DNA of 50,306 bases from the IMG/VR virus record IMGVR_UViG_3300046727_000310, positions 1-50,306 of that record; one strand, given 5' to 3'. Position 1 is the first letter of the stretch, and every line of letters begins with the position of its first letter. Of the stretch, positions 1-9,100 are shown piece after piece. Both the position numbers and the translations under genes were made by a program. The notes below the pieces were generated by a model. That model was not told the origin of the DNA. It made no database searches and was given only the letters and a program-made list of their open reading frames with translations. This DNA comes from a virus.

Positions 1-125
1 CACGCGCCCAAGTCAAGCAGCTGTACGAACAGCACCGTAAAGGTGCGTATGTCGGTCGCGAAGCCGAGTGGGCTCGGCTGGAGGCCGATATGTTCGCAGC
101 CCAGCGCGAGGGGCGCTACCGATAA
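1..125 (+). CDS. C-terminal end of a truncated virion gene
   Basis: An open frame enters from the left edge (first full codon at base 3) and stops with TAA at 123-125, giving the last 40 residues of a protein. The tail is charged and helical, with alternating Lys/Arg and Glu, and ends in GRYR. It lies 59 bases before the coat gene. In tailed phages that place is often taken by a scaffold or head-assembly protein, but this fragment has no motif that proves it. The rest of the gene is outside the window. Confidence 0.6.
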   Translation, partial: RAQVKQLYEQHRKGAYVGREAEWARLEADMFAAQREGRYR

Positions 126-184
126 ACCGGGGGCCGCCCGTATCCTATAAGGACCGGTAGCTCCCAAGCGATGGAGCTACCCTC

Positions 185-586
185 ATGCCTATCCCGAGTG
201 CGGGTTTTCCTGGCGCAACGTCAGGCTCAGTCCCGCCCCTGACCCCCGTAGGGTCTACCGGAAACCTACTCCAATCGACCGGATTTATTCCCGAGATCTG
301 GAGTGCTAAACTCGTTGAGAAATTTTATGCGTCGACCGTTTTGTCGGCCATATCAAACACAGACTACGAAGGCGAAATCGCCAACCAAGGCGACAGGGTC
401 AAGATTCGCACAAAGCCTACGATCACGATCCGCAAGTATCAGGCCGACGGTTTGCTCGGTCTTGATCGACCAACTGGAGGCTCAGTCGAACTCTACATCG
501 GCAACGGCTTTTACTTCTCTCTGATCCTCGACGACGTGATGGAGGTGCAGAGCGATCTGAATGTCCTGTCTATATGGAGCGACGAT
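185..586 (+). CDS. Major capsid (coat) protein, exon 1
   Basis: Codes residues 1-134 of a coat protein that becomes 335 residues long when exons 185-586, 1668-2202 and 2513-2583 are joined (1008 bases, in frame to the TAG at 2581-2583). The N-terminal region (IPEIWSAKLVEKFYASTVL, then a GD-rich strand region and LDDVMEVQSDLN) is typical of HK97-fold coat proteins of podovirus-like phages. Unspliced, the frame runs into the intron and stops at 611-613. The exon ends in GACGAT, which pairs with the intron guide GTCGTC at 598-603 and places the required U-G pair at the splice site. Joining restores IWSDDAAQQLKIAVDTEVL, as expected for the family. The order of coat gene then adaptor fits a head gene cluster. 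Confidence 0.85.
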
Positions 587-1667
587 AAAGACGTTGTGTC
601 GTCGGTAAACTAGGTCTAAAAAACTGGGAACCTTGTAAAAGGCAACCAGAGGGAAGGGATAGTAAGTTGATCCTGAGTGACAAATACGCTGCTGGTTTTC
701 TTGATGGAGATGGTTCGCTCTTCGTTGGGCTGACCACTAACCCAGTTCCTGTAAAACGGCTTGAACTCGGTTTCCATCAGAAGGAATCCAATAGCGGAGT
801 CATCGATCTCCTTACTCAGCGGTTTTCAGGTGGAACACGGGACAACCGTTCCGGGCGCCGTCGCGGGACCATTACGCATGGTTCTCGCTTGCGGTTTACC
901 GGACAGAAAGCGGTTGATCTGCTGTGCCGGCTGAAGCCGTATCTTGTGGCCAAGCGTGTTCGTGCCAATCGTATCCTGCGTGAACTTGGGTTCACCGAAC
1001 GGGTTGGAACGGACAGCATTCCTGTTTATCCGTCTCGCAACTGGCTGGCGGGATATTTCGATGCTGATGGTTGTGTTTATGCTCATGCAAATCGGCATGG
1101 TGGGACAGCAACCGTCAAGTTATCGATTGATTCCGATGGTTTAGAAAAGGATGGGCTCGTCCTGGTGCAAAAGGCATTTGGCGGAGCCATTCGACAGCGA
1201 GGTGCGACAGGTAATTGCTGGCGATGGGAACTTCGAGCGGACGCAGCAATGGTTCGCAAGTTCTTTGATCCGATCGCGAAGCATCTGACTGTTAAACGGG
1301 AACAAGCGTACTTCATTCTTGGCTGTGCGAAGATGGGACATTTTCGCGATGGCGAGGTGATCGAGGATACGCTCAAGGCCATGAAGACCCACCCGCACAG
1401 ACTAAATGACCTAGCGGCTACTGTGGATGTGTCTGCTGAACTTGTGTTGGTGCGCGACGTGCCTGATCCGCAATCTCGCTATAGGCACGCGGAAGGCGTT
1501 CTCTGTCAGTGCGGCGGTAAGCCTTACGCTAAAGGCTTATGCAAGAATTGCTGGCAGCTTGAGCGCTATCATAGGCTCAAGCGGCCTACGCGCGGATACA
1601 GGCGTAAGCAGATAATAGCTCCAGTGGTTGAAGCGATAGTCGGAACGAACGCGTAAACGTTCGTTGG
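587..1667 (+). mobile_element. Group I intron 1 in the coat gene, with endonuclease ORF
   Basis: 1081-base intron. P1: exon GACGAT (581-586) pairs with GTCGTC (598-603), with a U-G wobble at the 5' splice site. P7: GACTA (1400-1404) pairs with TAGTC (1637-1641), in R-like (cagactaaatg) and S-like (aagcgatagtc) contexts. A terminal hairpin of 8 bp (1644-1651 with 1658-1665) sits just before the 3' end, and the last base is G (1667), as group I splicing requires. Both splice sites keep the coat frame. Most of the length is the LAGLIDADG ORF, whose 3' part overlaps P7 and the last hairpin. Class and full fold were not computed. Confidence 0.85.
667..1656 (+). CDS. LAGLIDADG homing endonuclease inside intron 1
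   Basis: 329 residues from a TTG start at 667, with GGGAAGGGA about 10 bases upstream. Two LAGLIDADG motifs are visible: AAGFLDGDGSLFVG near residue 9 and LAGYFDADGCVYA near residue 125. This is the single-chain two-repeat form, which cuts DNA as a monomer. The C-terminus carries a zinc-finger-like CxC(x10)CxxC segment (CQCGGKPYAKGLCKNC), probably an extra DNA-binding module. The likely target is the intronless coat gene at the exon 1-exon 2 junction. The last codons also encode the catalytic core of the intron, so protein and RNA share sequence. It is in a different frame from the exons and is not an intein. Confidence 0.88.
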   Translation: MILSDKYAAGFLDGDGSLFVGLTTNPVPVKRLELGFHQKESNSGVIDLLTQRFSGGTRDNRSGRRRGTITHGSRLRFTGQKAVDLLCRLKPYLVAKRVRANRILRELGFTERVGTDSIPVYPSRNWLAGYFDADGCVYAHANRHGGTATVKLSIDSDGLEKDGLVLVQKAFGGAIRQRGATGNCWRWELRADAAMVRKFFDPIAKHLTVKREQAYFILGCAKMGHFRDGEVIEDTLKAMKTHPHRLNDLAATVDVSAELVLVRDVPDPQSRYRHAEGVLCQCGGKPYAKGLCKNCWQLERYHRLKRPTRGYRRKQIIAPVVEAIVGTNA

Positions 1668-2202
1668 GCAGCTCAGCAGCTCAAAATCGCGGTCGACACG
1701 GAAGTGCTCGACGGCATCGTCGGGCAATGCGCGGCGACCAACCGCGGCGCGACGGCCGGGAAGTACGCCAATCTCAACCTCGGGATCAAGGGCACGCCGA
1801 TCACGGTGGTTGGGCAGGGTGCGACGGCCGGTCAATCCAATCTGATCGATCTGCTTCTGCGCATGGGGGAGTGCCTCGACGAGCAGAACATCCCGGAGAT
1901 TGGCCGCTGGGTGGTGATGCCGGCGTGGGCCGGGCGGCAGATCAAGCAGTCGGAACTGCGCCAGGCCTATCTGTCGGGCGATCCGGTCTCCATGCTGCGC
2001 AATGGCCGGCTCGGAATGATTGATCGATTCACGTTGTATATCTCGAACCTGCTGCCGACCAACACGAGCGATTCAACCAACTTCGCAGCGGGCGAGTTTC
2101 CGATCTTCGCTGGGCATGCGCACGGGATTACGTTCGCAAGCCAGATTTCAAAATTGGAAACGTTGAGGAGTGAGCTGACCTTCGGCCAGATCCTCAGAGG
2201 GT
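1668..2202 (+). CDS. Major capsid (coat) protein, exon 2
   Basis: Codes residues 135-312 of the spliced coat protein plus the first base of the next codon. It begins AAQQLKIAVDTEVLDGIVG and runs to LTFGQILRG. The region is glycine-rich with mixed alpha/beta composition, consistent with the P and A domains of an HK97-like fold. The exon ends in GAGGGT (2197-2202), which pairs with GCTCTC (2211-2216) in the next intron. Unspliced, the frame continues to a stop at 2271-2273. An internal GTG (1704) could be mistaken for a start, but the homologous sequence continues upstream of it to 1668. Confidence 0.85.
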
Positions 2203-2512
2203 TAAAATTAGCTCTCGTTAAACTCCGTGAATTTGTCTGGGAACCCCTGAGAGCCGAAGTGACCACAGCATAACTGGTAACGGTAGATGCGACGGTTTGA
2301 AAACACTTCGGATTGGGCAATCAGCAGCCAAGCTCCCTGGGAACAGGGAGAAGGTCCAACGACTAGGTCGAGTAATCCAGACCGGATGAAAGGCCCACGA
2401 GCGCGGAGCCTGTGCAAGCAGGAAGATATAGTCTGGTCTGCAGCGAAAGTTGCAGGTGGTCGGATAAAGAGCCGACCGATCAATCAGGGTGTACTGGTTG
2501 TGAAACACAACG
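2203..2512 (+). ncRNA. Group I intron 2 in the coat gene, ORF-less
   Basis: 310 bases without an endonuclease. P1: exon GAGGGT (2197-2202) with GCTCTC (2211-2216), loop TAAAATTA, U-G at the splice site. Core elements are close to classic: Q-like GGCAATCAGCAGCCAAGC (2316-2333), R-like GGTCCAACGACTAGGTC around 2353-2369, S-like GGAAGATATAGTC (2421-2433). P7 is GACTA (2361-2365) with TAGTC (2429-2433). The last base is G2512. Splicing gives RGL-QVYGYQVID across the junction, as expected of the coat family. It resembles the IA-type introns of T4-like phages. With no ORF of its own it may depend on another endonuclease for mobility, or be fixed. Confidence 0.9.
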
Positions 2513-2583
2513 TGCAGGTGTACGGCTATCAAGTGATCGACGGCACGGCCTTGTGCCAAGCTCAGGTCATCTCTGGCGGATAG
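2513..2583 (+). CDS. Major capsid (coat) protein, exon 3
   Basis: Codes the last 23 residues: the second and third bases of a Leu codon, then QVYGYQVIDGTALCQAQVIS-GG and TAG at 2581-2583. An unspliced frame reads upstream from 2287 through intron sequence, which has no protein character. The exon is too short to be found as a separate gene. Its identity rests on frame continuity with exon 2 and the intron 2 splice signals. Confidence 0.82.
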
Positions 2584-2642
2584 TCTGGTATAATCAAGCT
2601 GTTAGCGAAGCAATCTTGACAGCTTGAACATTAGGTAACATC

Positions 2643-2685
2643 TTCTGGCCTTCCAGTGCTGTTGCACACAAACGGGAGGCCAGAA
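2643..2685 (+). promoter_or_regulatory. Hairpin covering the ribosome site of the GIY-YIG gene
   Basis: A 12-bp stem pairs 2643-2654 with 2674-2685 (one G-U pair). A second small hairpin, GTGC-TGTT-GCAC (2656-2667), sits in its loop. The 3' arm contains the Shine-Dalgarno sequence GGGAGG (2674-2679), and the ATG follows at 2687. In T4-like phages, ribosome sites of homing endonuclease genes are often held in hairpins so that translation is limited to one transcript type. This one is placed to do the same. Promoter-like TATAAT (2589-2594) and TTGACA (2616-2621) occur just upstream but are not correctly spaced as one promoter. Confidence 0.7.
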
Positions 2686-2686
2686 T

Positions 2687-3523
2687 ATGACGTGTGGAAT
2701 TTACTTCCTCAAAAGCCAGAGCGGCAAAATGTATGTTGGTTCCTCGATACGAGCCGAGAAGCGCTGTATCCAGCATTTGAGTGATTTGCGTAGCAATCGG
2801 CACCCTTCGCGTCGGCTGTCAAAGGCATTTGTGAAATATCGTGGTGAAGGCTTTGAATTCGGCCTCCTTGAAGAATGTCTTCCAGAGCAGCTTGAGGAAC
2901 GGGAGCAGTTTTGGATCGACAAGTTGAAGCCACGGTATAATTCGCGCTTGCGGGCGGATTCCAATAGGGGCTTGAGGATGACGGAGGCAGAGCGTGCGGC
3001 CCATTCCGGTCATTTAAAACGTATGATTGCGAACAACCCGGATTTTCGCGAGCATCTTATCGAGCAAAATGAGTTGAACTGGGCGAACCCTGAGAAGAAG
3101 GCTGCTCGTGTTGCTGCCATGATAGCTGCTTGGACGCCCGAGAAGCGAGCTGGAGTTTCGCTAAAACAGAAAGGTATCGATAACGGCGAAGCTGCTCGCA
3201 TTGCTCGCTGGAGCAGACCGGGTGCTGGTGAGCGACAAAGTGAACTTACGAATCAAATATGGGATCGCCGCGGTCGTAAGAACACACCGGAAGCGATTAA
3301 AGCTAAGACAACTGAATTAGGCTGGGAGTGCAGGGAGATCGGACCACCAAGTAAGCCTGGTGCCGTTGATGGTCGGGTTACCATCTATTGTTCTAAGCAT
3401 GATTATATTGGGAAACCTACTGTTCAGAGGCTTATGTACCGGGGGCAAGGGTGCCGGTATTGTGGGTTCGAACGATCTTCTGTGAAGCAGGCTGGGCGCC
3501 CTAAAGGGAGCTACTCCCGATGA
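2687..3523 (+). CDS. GIY-YIG homing endonuclease, free-standing
   Basis: 278 residues. The N-terminal GIY-YIG nuclease domain shows CGIYFLKSQSGKMYVGSS (GIY at 4-6, YVG at 16-18), the Arg of the second helix (AEKRCIQHL) and the late Glu of REQFWIDKLKP. The middle is basic and repetitive. The C-terminus has HDYIGKPTVQRL and a CRYCGFE turn, probably DNA-binding. It lies between the coat and adaptor genes, its stop overlaps the next start (ATGA at 3520-3523), and its base composition is richer in A+T than its neighbours, so it looks like a mobile insertion. Its ribosome site is in a strong hairpin. Confidence 0.9.
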   Translation: MTCGIYFLKSQSGKMYVGSSIRAEKRCIQHLSDLRSNRHPSRRLSKAFVKYRGEGFEFGLLEECLPEQLEEREQFWIDKLKPRYNSRLRADSNRGLRMTEAERAAHSGHLKRMIANNPDFREHLIEQNELNWANPEKKAARVAAMIAAWTPEKRAGVSLKQKGIDNGEAARIARWSRPGAGERQSELTNQIWDRRGRKNTPEAIKAKTTELGWECREIGPPSKPGAVDGRVTIYCSKHDYIGKPTVQRLMYRGQGCRYCGFERSSVKQAGRPKGSYSR

Positions 3524-3972
3524 CCACGTCTCCGTCCTATTTCGGCAATTTCAGCGACCGCGATCAGCCGACGCTTGCCACTGTCGCTGATTACGTTGCC
3601 GACGCGCGCACGCTGTTGCAGGATGTCGTTCCGCCTTATCGGTATGACGACGCTTCCTTGCTGACGTCTCTAAATGTCACTCTGCTGGAAGCGCGGCGGC
3701 TGCGCACTGATCTGTTCATCTTTAACATGCGGACGCGCGGGCAGACGCAGGCGTTCACTGAGGTGGATGACACCTATGTCGAGATGGAGCCGCAGTTCCG
3801 GTTGGCGATCCTGCACGGGCTGTGCGCGCACGCGCTGGAACGCGATCAAGAGGACGTCCAGGACAGCCGGGCGACTTCGTATTTCGCGCTGTTCAGCGCC
3901 GGACTGGTCGGCCGTGCGCTGCCTGGCGTGGCCGGTGGTTCAGGGCCAGGCAGAGGACAACAAGGACAATGA
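3520..3972 (+). CDS. Putative head-tail adaptor protein
   Basis: 150 residues. The sequence TVADYVADARTLLQDVVPPYRYDDASLLTSLNVTLLEARRLRTDLF is largely helical and resembles small phage adaptor/connector proteins found just after coat genes. The C-terminus is Gly-rich and probably disordered. ATG overlaps the stop of the endonuclease gene, and its own TGA overlaps the next start (3969-3972), so it is translationally coupled. Function is inferred from position and general character. Confidence 0.65.
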   Translation: MTTSPSYFGNFSDRDQPTLATVADYVADARTLLQDVVPPYRYDDASLLTSLNVTLLEARRLRTDLFIFNMRTRGQTQAFTEVDDTYVEMEPQFRLAILHGLCAHALERDQEDVQDSRATSYFALFSAGLVGRALPGVAGGSGPGRGQQGQ

Positions 3973-4622
3973 GCAAATCCAACCTTGCGGGCTACTGGGT
4001 TAAAATTCTCGGACAGGCGGACACTGCGTTGATGGGGGCTTCGCAGGCTGCCATGCAGGCGCAGCTGTTCGATGTGCTGGATGAATTTTTCAATGACTCG
4101 AATTGCTGGCAGGAGAACATCGGCATAACGGTGATACCGGAGTTGCTGGACTATCCGCTGCATCCGTCGACTGGCCGGATATTGCGGCTGTACGGTGTAC
4201 TGGATCAGAACAACGTGCCGCAGTCGGCGGTCATGCCGGTGATTGGGACGGTGCATTTTCTTTATCCCTATACGAACACGCAGCCGATGACGGCCATCGT
4301 CGTCAAGAACGTGACCGATCCGCTGGAATGCGTGCCGCCGCATATTCCGGATTGGGTGCTGCCGGCGCACGGTCAGGCGATCCTCAGCGGCATTCTCGGC
4401 AACATGATGCTGCAGCCGGGGCAGAGCTATTCCAATCCTACGCTGGCGCAATTCCATCTGACCAGGTTCCGCGATAAGATCGCGCGTGCTCGGGTGGCGA
4501 TGATGCGGGCGAATACCGTCGGCTCGCAGGCGTGGGCTTATCCGCAGCAGTTCCGGGTGACGGGTCAGAAGCGCGGCATGAGCACGTACAACGTCAATCC
4601 CACGCCGACGCCGTTGAGATAG
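3969..4622 (+). CDS. Virion protein, probably neck/tail connector
   Basis: 217 residues from the ATG at 3969 (MSKSNLAGYWVKILG), coupled to the adaptor by ATGA. The same frame is open further upstream, but that part lies over the adaptor gene and is a shadow. The sequence is mixed alpha/beta with a long helical end (RFRDKIARARVAMMRANTVG). It sits among head-tail genes. I recognise no catalytic motif. A role in the neck or tail is inferred only from position. Confidence 0.65.
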   Translation: MSKSNLAGYWVKILGQADTALMGASQAAMQAQLFDVLDEFFNDSNCWQENIGITVIPELLDYPLHPSTGRILRLYGVLDQNNVPQSAVMPVIGTVHFLYPYTNTQPMTAIVVKNVTDPLECVPPHIPDWVLPAHGQAILSGILGNMMLQPGQSYSNPTLAQFHLTRFRDKIARARVAMMRANTVGSQAWAYPQQFRVTGQKRGMSTYNVNPTPTPLR

Positions 4623-4626
4623 CGCC

Positions 4627-5001
4627 ATGAACAAGCATAGCGTTACTTCGGCGTATGAGCCCATGGTCGTGGACAACAACGGCAGTTGGAGCGACGCCTA
4701 TCAGTTCGACGATCCGGATGATCTGACGTGGACGTTGAACGGCTGCAGTTTTGAGATGGACGTTCAACTGAACGCTTACGACAAGACGCCGTTGCTGTCG
4801 CTCACGACCGCCAACGGGCGCATAATCACCGACGACGTCGTGCAGCGGGTCATTCACTTCAACGTAACCGCTGCCGACATCCAGGCTAGTCTCGATCCTG
4901 GAAATTACGTCTACGATCTCGTGATGATTGATTCTTATGGGGTCCGTTGGCCGTTCATGCACGGAACCGTAAAAATCGTACAAGGAATTACGTACCCCTG
5001 A
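4627..5001 (+). CDS. Small beta-rich virion protein
   Basis: 124 residues, rich in Asp, Thr and hydrophobic strands (TWTLNGCSFEMDVQLNAY, NYVYDLVMIDSYG). The pattern is that of a single immunoglobulin-like or BppU-N-like beta-sandwich domain as seen in phage baseplate and fibre proteins. A smaller protein of similar style is encoded at 11768-12046, and the two bracket the collagen-fibre genes. Likely a structural or adhesion domain. Not assigned to a family. Confidence 0.6.
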   Translation: MNKHSVTSAYEPMVVDNNGSWSDAYQFDDPDDLTWTLNGCSFEMDVQLNAYDKTPLLSLTTANGRIITDDVVQRVIHFNVTAADIQASLDPGNYVYDLVMIDSYGVRWPFMHGTVKIVQGITYP

Positions 5002-5013
5002 CGAGGTGACACG

Positions 5014-6135
5014 GTGGCGGTTATAAAAAATGAACCGGCTATCGTGTCGACACGCCCCGTTGTGGTCGTGGGTGGGCATACGGGTCCGGCCGGCGGTCCG
5101 ACTGGCGGCACCGGTCCTACGGGTCCTACCGGAGCGGCGGCTACCGGGCCTACCGGACTTGGCGCGTTCACTGGACCGACGGGTCCGTTCGGGCCGACCG
5201 GGTTGGCAATCACGGGCCCAACTGGATCGATCGGCGTTACGGGCCCGGTGGGCATCGGGACGCTTGGGCCTACGGGCGCTACGGGCGCCAGCGGGCTCGG
5301 GCCGACGGGCTACACGGGTCCTGCGGGCATCCCTGGCGTGGCGTCCGCGACTGGTGCGTCGGGTGACACGGGGCCCACGGGGCGTGTGGGTCAGACCGGC
5401 CCGACCGGGACGCCGGGATCTGCAGTCAACACGGGCGCGACCGGGCCGTCAGGTGCGGCTGGTACGGCAGGCTCTGCTGGTTCATCAGGTCCGACAGGTT
5501 CGGTGGGAGCGCAAGGGCCAGTGGGCCCGGCGGGGCCGCAGGGTATTGCGGGAATAGCGGGATCGGCTGGATCGGTTGGTCCTACAGGCCCTACGGGAGC
5601 TGGCGGTGGTGGATCGGGCACTGGCGGTGCAGGCTCGACGGGACCGACTGGACCCACCGGAATAGGGTCGACTGGGCCGACTGGTGCATCAGGGTTGGCG
5701 GGTGGAATAGGATCGACGGGGCCGACGGGATCGACTGGTGTTGGGACTACGGGGCCAACGGGTGCGATCGGACCTACGGGCGGCGGGTCGGGTACGGGTG
5801 GCGCGGGTTCGACGGGTCCGACGGGCGCTGGAGCCACAGGATCGACCGGACCTACGGGTTCGACCGGCGCAGTGGGAAGCGCCGGTGGTGCCGGATCGGT
5901 GGGTGCGACGGGACCGACGGGCTCAACTGGTGCTGCTGGATCGGCCGGCGGTGCTGGAGTGGCTGGATCGACGGGGCCAACCGGAGCTGGAGCGACGGGT
6001 CCGACTGGATCGACCGGTTCGCCGGGAGCAGCGACAAACACTGGAGCGACCGGTCCTGCTGGTGCTGGCGGCACTGGACCGACAGGACCGACGGGACCGA
6101 TGGTGACGGTTATCTATGCCGGGAGTTTCTTCTAG
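5014..6135 (+). CDS. Collagen-like fibre protein 1
   Basis: 373 residues from a GTG start, with GAGGTG 4-9 bases before it. A short N-terminal segment ([14 protein letters not shown]) is followed by about 330 residues of Gly-X-Y repeats dominated by GPTG, then a nine-residue end ([10 protein letters not shown]). This is a collagen-type triple-helix stalk without a C-terminal globular domain. The N-terminal motif recurs in the genes at 9625 and 10358, suggesting a shared attachment point on the virion. The TAG stop overlaps the GTG start of the 1161-residue fibre gene by one base, so the two are probably translated together. Confidence 0.85.
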   Translation: MAVIKNEPAIVSTRPVVVVGGHTGPAGGPTGGTGPTGPTGAAATGPTGLGAFTGPTGPFGPTGLAITGPTGSIGVTGPVGIGTLGPTGATGASGLGPTGYTGPAGIPGVASATGASGDTGPTGRVGQTGPTGTPGSAVNTGATGPSGAAGTAGSAGSSGPTGSVGAQGPVGPAGPQGIAGIAGSAGSVGPTGPTGAGGGGSGTGGAGSTGPTGPTGIGSTGPTGASGLAGGIGSTGPTGSTGVGTTGPTGAIGPTGGGSGTGGAGSTGPTGAGATGSTGPTGSTGAVGSAGGAGSVGATGPTGSTGAAGSAGGAGVAGSTGPTGAGATGPTGSTGSPGAATNTGATGPAGAGGTGPTGPTGPMVTVIYAGSFF

Positions 6136-9100
6136 TGGCCTTCTATGACACGAGTTGGTACACGAATTTTGGTAACGGCTCGACGACCGGTTATTATGCC
6201 GTGACCGTGCGTCCGCAAAATACGGCTGTGGCCGCAGGAGTTATTCGTCGGCAGTTCACCGCACCGGCGGTTGGTTCAGAGCGTTGTTTCATTTGCATTG
6301 TTGCTGGAACGACGGCGAACACGACCGATGCTACTTGGGTATTAACCCGTGGCGCTCGGACAACTGACGGCACCGCGACATGGCAGGAATGTACTGGTGC
6401 TTCTGCAGTTAATGGTGATGTGACTAATACGCCGACGTGGGCGCAGGCCAAGGCGATCGGCACGCCGACGCTAGGCGCGATCATCAAGCGTAACAATGGT
6501 GCGAGTTATTGGATTGCCAGCACTGCAGGCACGTTGGGGGCAAGCGAGCCCTCGTGGCCGAACGATACTGCGGGGACGACCCAGGCTGACGGAACGACGA
6601 CGTGGACCTGTCTGGGCGTGATCGGCAATTTCACCGGCGGTCAGGCCCCGCACGCGCGGCTGGGCAATGCTGGCGCGACGACCTGGTTCGCGTTGGGCAA
6701 CACGATCTATGTCGGCGACAATCATGCGGAGTCGCAGACAACGGCGATTACGATAAATCCTACGGGATCAGCTGCTACTATCAGCAGGGTACTTTGCCAT
6801 AACCATTCCGGCAGTTATCCACCAGCATCCACCGATCTGACCACCGGAGCGACGATCTCGACGACCGCTGCGTCTGTGAACTTAACTTATAGCGGGATAG
6901 GGGGATTTTATTTTTACGGATTGTCTCTGAGAGCAGGGGTTGGTGTAAGCACGGCTGTGAACAGCATGCTTCTGACACCGAGCAGTGGTAGTTTCGTTAT
7001 TTTTGATAATTGTTCGTTTTGGCTTTCCAATTCAACGGCCAACAATGTCTCGCAGATGCAGATCGGCGCTTCCGGGGCCGCTGCCACTACGATGATTTTC
7101 AATAATTGCACGGTGCGTTTTGCGGTTGTCACACAATTCATTTCGACCGGGAACGGCGTATTCGTTTGGCAGAATACCGGGGCCATACTTGCTTCCGGTT
7201 CGTCAGTGCCCAACAACTTGTTCAGTTTTGCTGGCGCATCGGCAGGCACGGCTTGTCAGGTTATCCTGGAAGCTCTTGATCTAAGTCAATTAACAGGTGG
7301 TTTGTATTCAACAACTACCGCGTTAACGAGCTTATTAGTCAAGGATTGTGTGTTTAACGTGTCTATGACTTCAGCAACGCCAAGTCTTGCTGGCGCGGCT
7401 GTCCAGTATGTACGTTCTGATGATCTGGCTACTGCGTACCAATCCAATCGCTTCACTGTTGACGGCACCGAGACGACCGAGACCTCGATCGTCCGGGTCG
7501 GTGGATCAGTTGACCCGACCGGTCAGGCGCAGTCCCGCAAGATCGTCACCACTGCCAACTCGCAATGGCTGCGGCCATTCCGGGCCGAGCCCTATGCGAT
7601 CTGGAACTCGACCACGGGAGCGAACGTCACGGTGACGGTGTGCGGCACGGTGAACGCAGGCGCACTGCCAAACAACGACGACATCTGGCTGGAGGTCGAG
7701 TATCTCGGATCGTCGGCAAGTCCGTTGGGCACCATGATCACCACGACCAAGGCTAATCTTCTGGCGGCGAATGCGGCGGTGGCGTCGGATGGTTCGACGT
7801 GGAACAATACTTTATACAATACGTTCGACGGCGTTCCTTCTGCCGGGGTTGTCGTGTCAAACGGCAATTTGACGGTTACACACGGCACGAACAACACTGG
7901 CGTTGGAGTTAACAGCACGGCGTTTCTTGTTGCTGGAAAATGGTATTTCGAGGTGACATTGCAGGGCGTCGTCAACGGTGGAGATGCGTTGGGGATTATG
8001 CTGTCTACAGGTACATTTAACAACGTAGTTAGCGGGACCAACAGCACTGTCGTTCTTCTTGGCGGAACTTCGAATGTCTGGAGTAACAATGCCAATACAA
8101 GTATGAATCTTGGATCACCGAGTGTCGGTGATGTTTTCGGGGTAGCAATCGACCTTAATGCCAAGCTGGCCTGGTTCCGCAGGAATAATGGCAACTGGAA
8201 TGCCAGCGGAACTGCCAATCCAGCCACCGGAACTGGTGGTGCAACGATAGCCGGTGGAGCTTTTGCGCCTGTCGTGGCATTTATTTCAGGCGCTACCACC
8301 GACGCCATGACGGCTAATTTTGGTCAGTCTGCCTACTCGGGAACGCCACCTTCGGGGTTTGCCAACTGGAACGGCTGGTCGCCCTTCAAGCTGACCGTCA
8401 CGCTGTCCGCGCCGCAGCCCGGCATGGCGGGCTACCTGCACGCGCGCGTGCGCGCGGCCAAGCCGTCGAGCACATTCTACATCGACCCGCAGATCACCTT
8501 GACGCCTGCGGGCGGTGGATCGACCAATGTCGGTACTGCTTACACATCTTCCCGGTATGCCTATGAAGGCACCGAGACGACCGAGACGAGCATCACGCGC
8601 GTCGGCGGGGCGAGTGATCCTACGGGACAGGCGCAGTCGCGCAAGATCGTGACTACGGCGAACTCGCAATGGCTGCGCCCATTCAAGGCCGAACCTTATG
8701 CCATTTGGAACCCGACGACCGGTGCCAACGTCACGGTGACGGTATACGGCACCATCAACGCCGGCGCGCTGCCGAACAACGACGACATCTGGTTGGAGGT
8801 GGAGTATCTCGGATCGAGTTCGAGCCCATTGGGAACGCTGGTCACGACGACCAAGGCCAATGTGTTGGCGGCGAATGCGGCGGTAGCGTTGGATAGCTCG
8901 ACGTGGAACAATACACCTAACACGTTCGATCCTGTAACGGCCGTCAACACGACGTTGTCGAACGGAAATCTGACGGCGACGCACAATACCGCTACGGGTG
9001 CTTCTGGGGCGCGGGTTTCAGGTGGGACTGCAAGCGGCAAGTATTATTTCGAGATCACGCAGACTACGCTTGGACATGGTAACCTTGACGGCTGGGGATT

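Noticed and set aside
185-1656. Intein in the coat protein
   Set aside because: The endonuclease frame (667-1656) is not in frame with the exons, and exon 1 runs into a stop at 611-613. The splice signals fit a group I intron instead.
5391-6074. 227-residue Pro/Val-rich frame on the minus strand
   Set aside because: It is the antisense image of the GPTG collagen repeats of the gene at 5014. No start site or independent composition.
6126-6140. Programmed frameshift joining collagen fibre 1 to the large fibre
   Set aside because: TAG and GTG overlap by one base, but there is no proper slippery heptamer. Simple start-stop coupling explains it.
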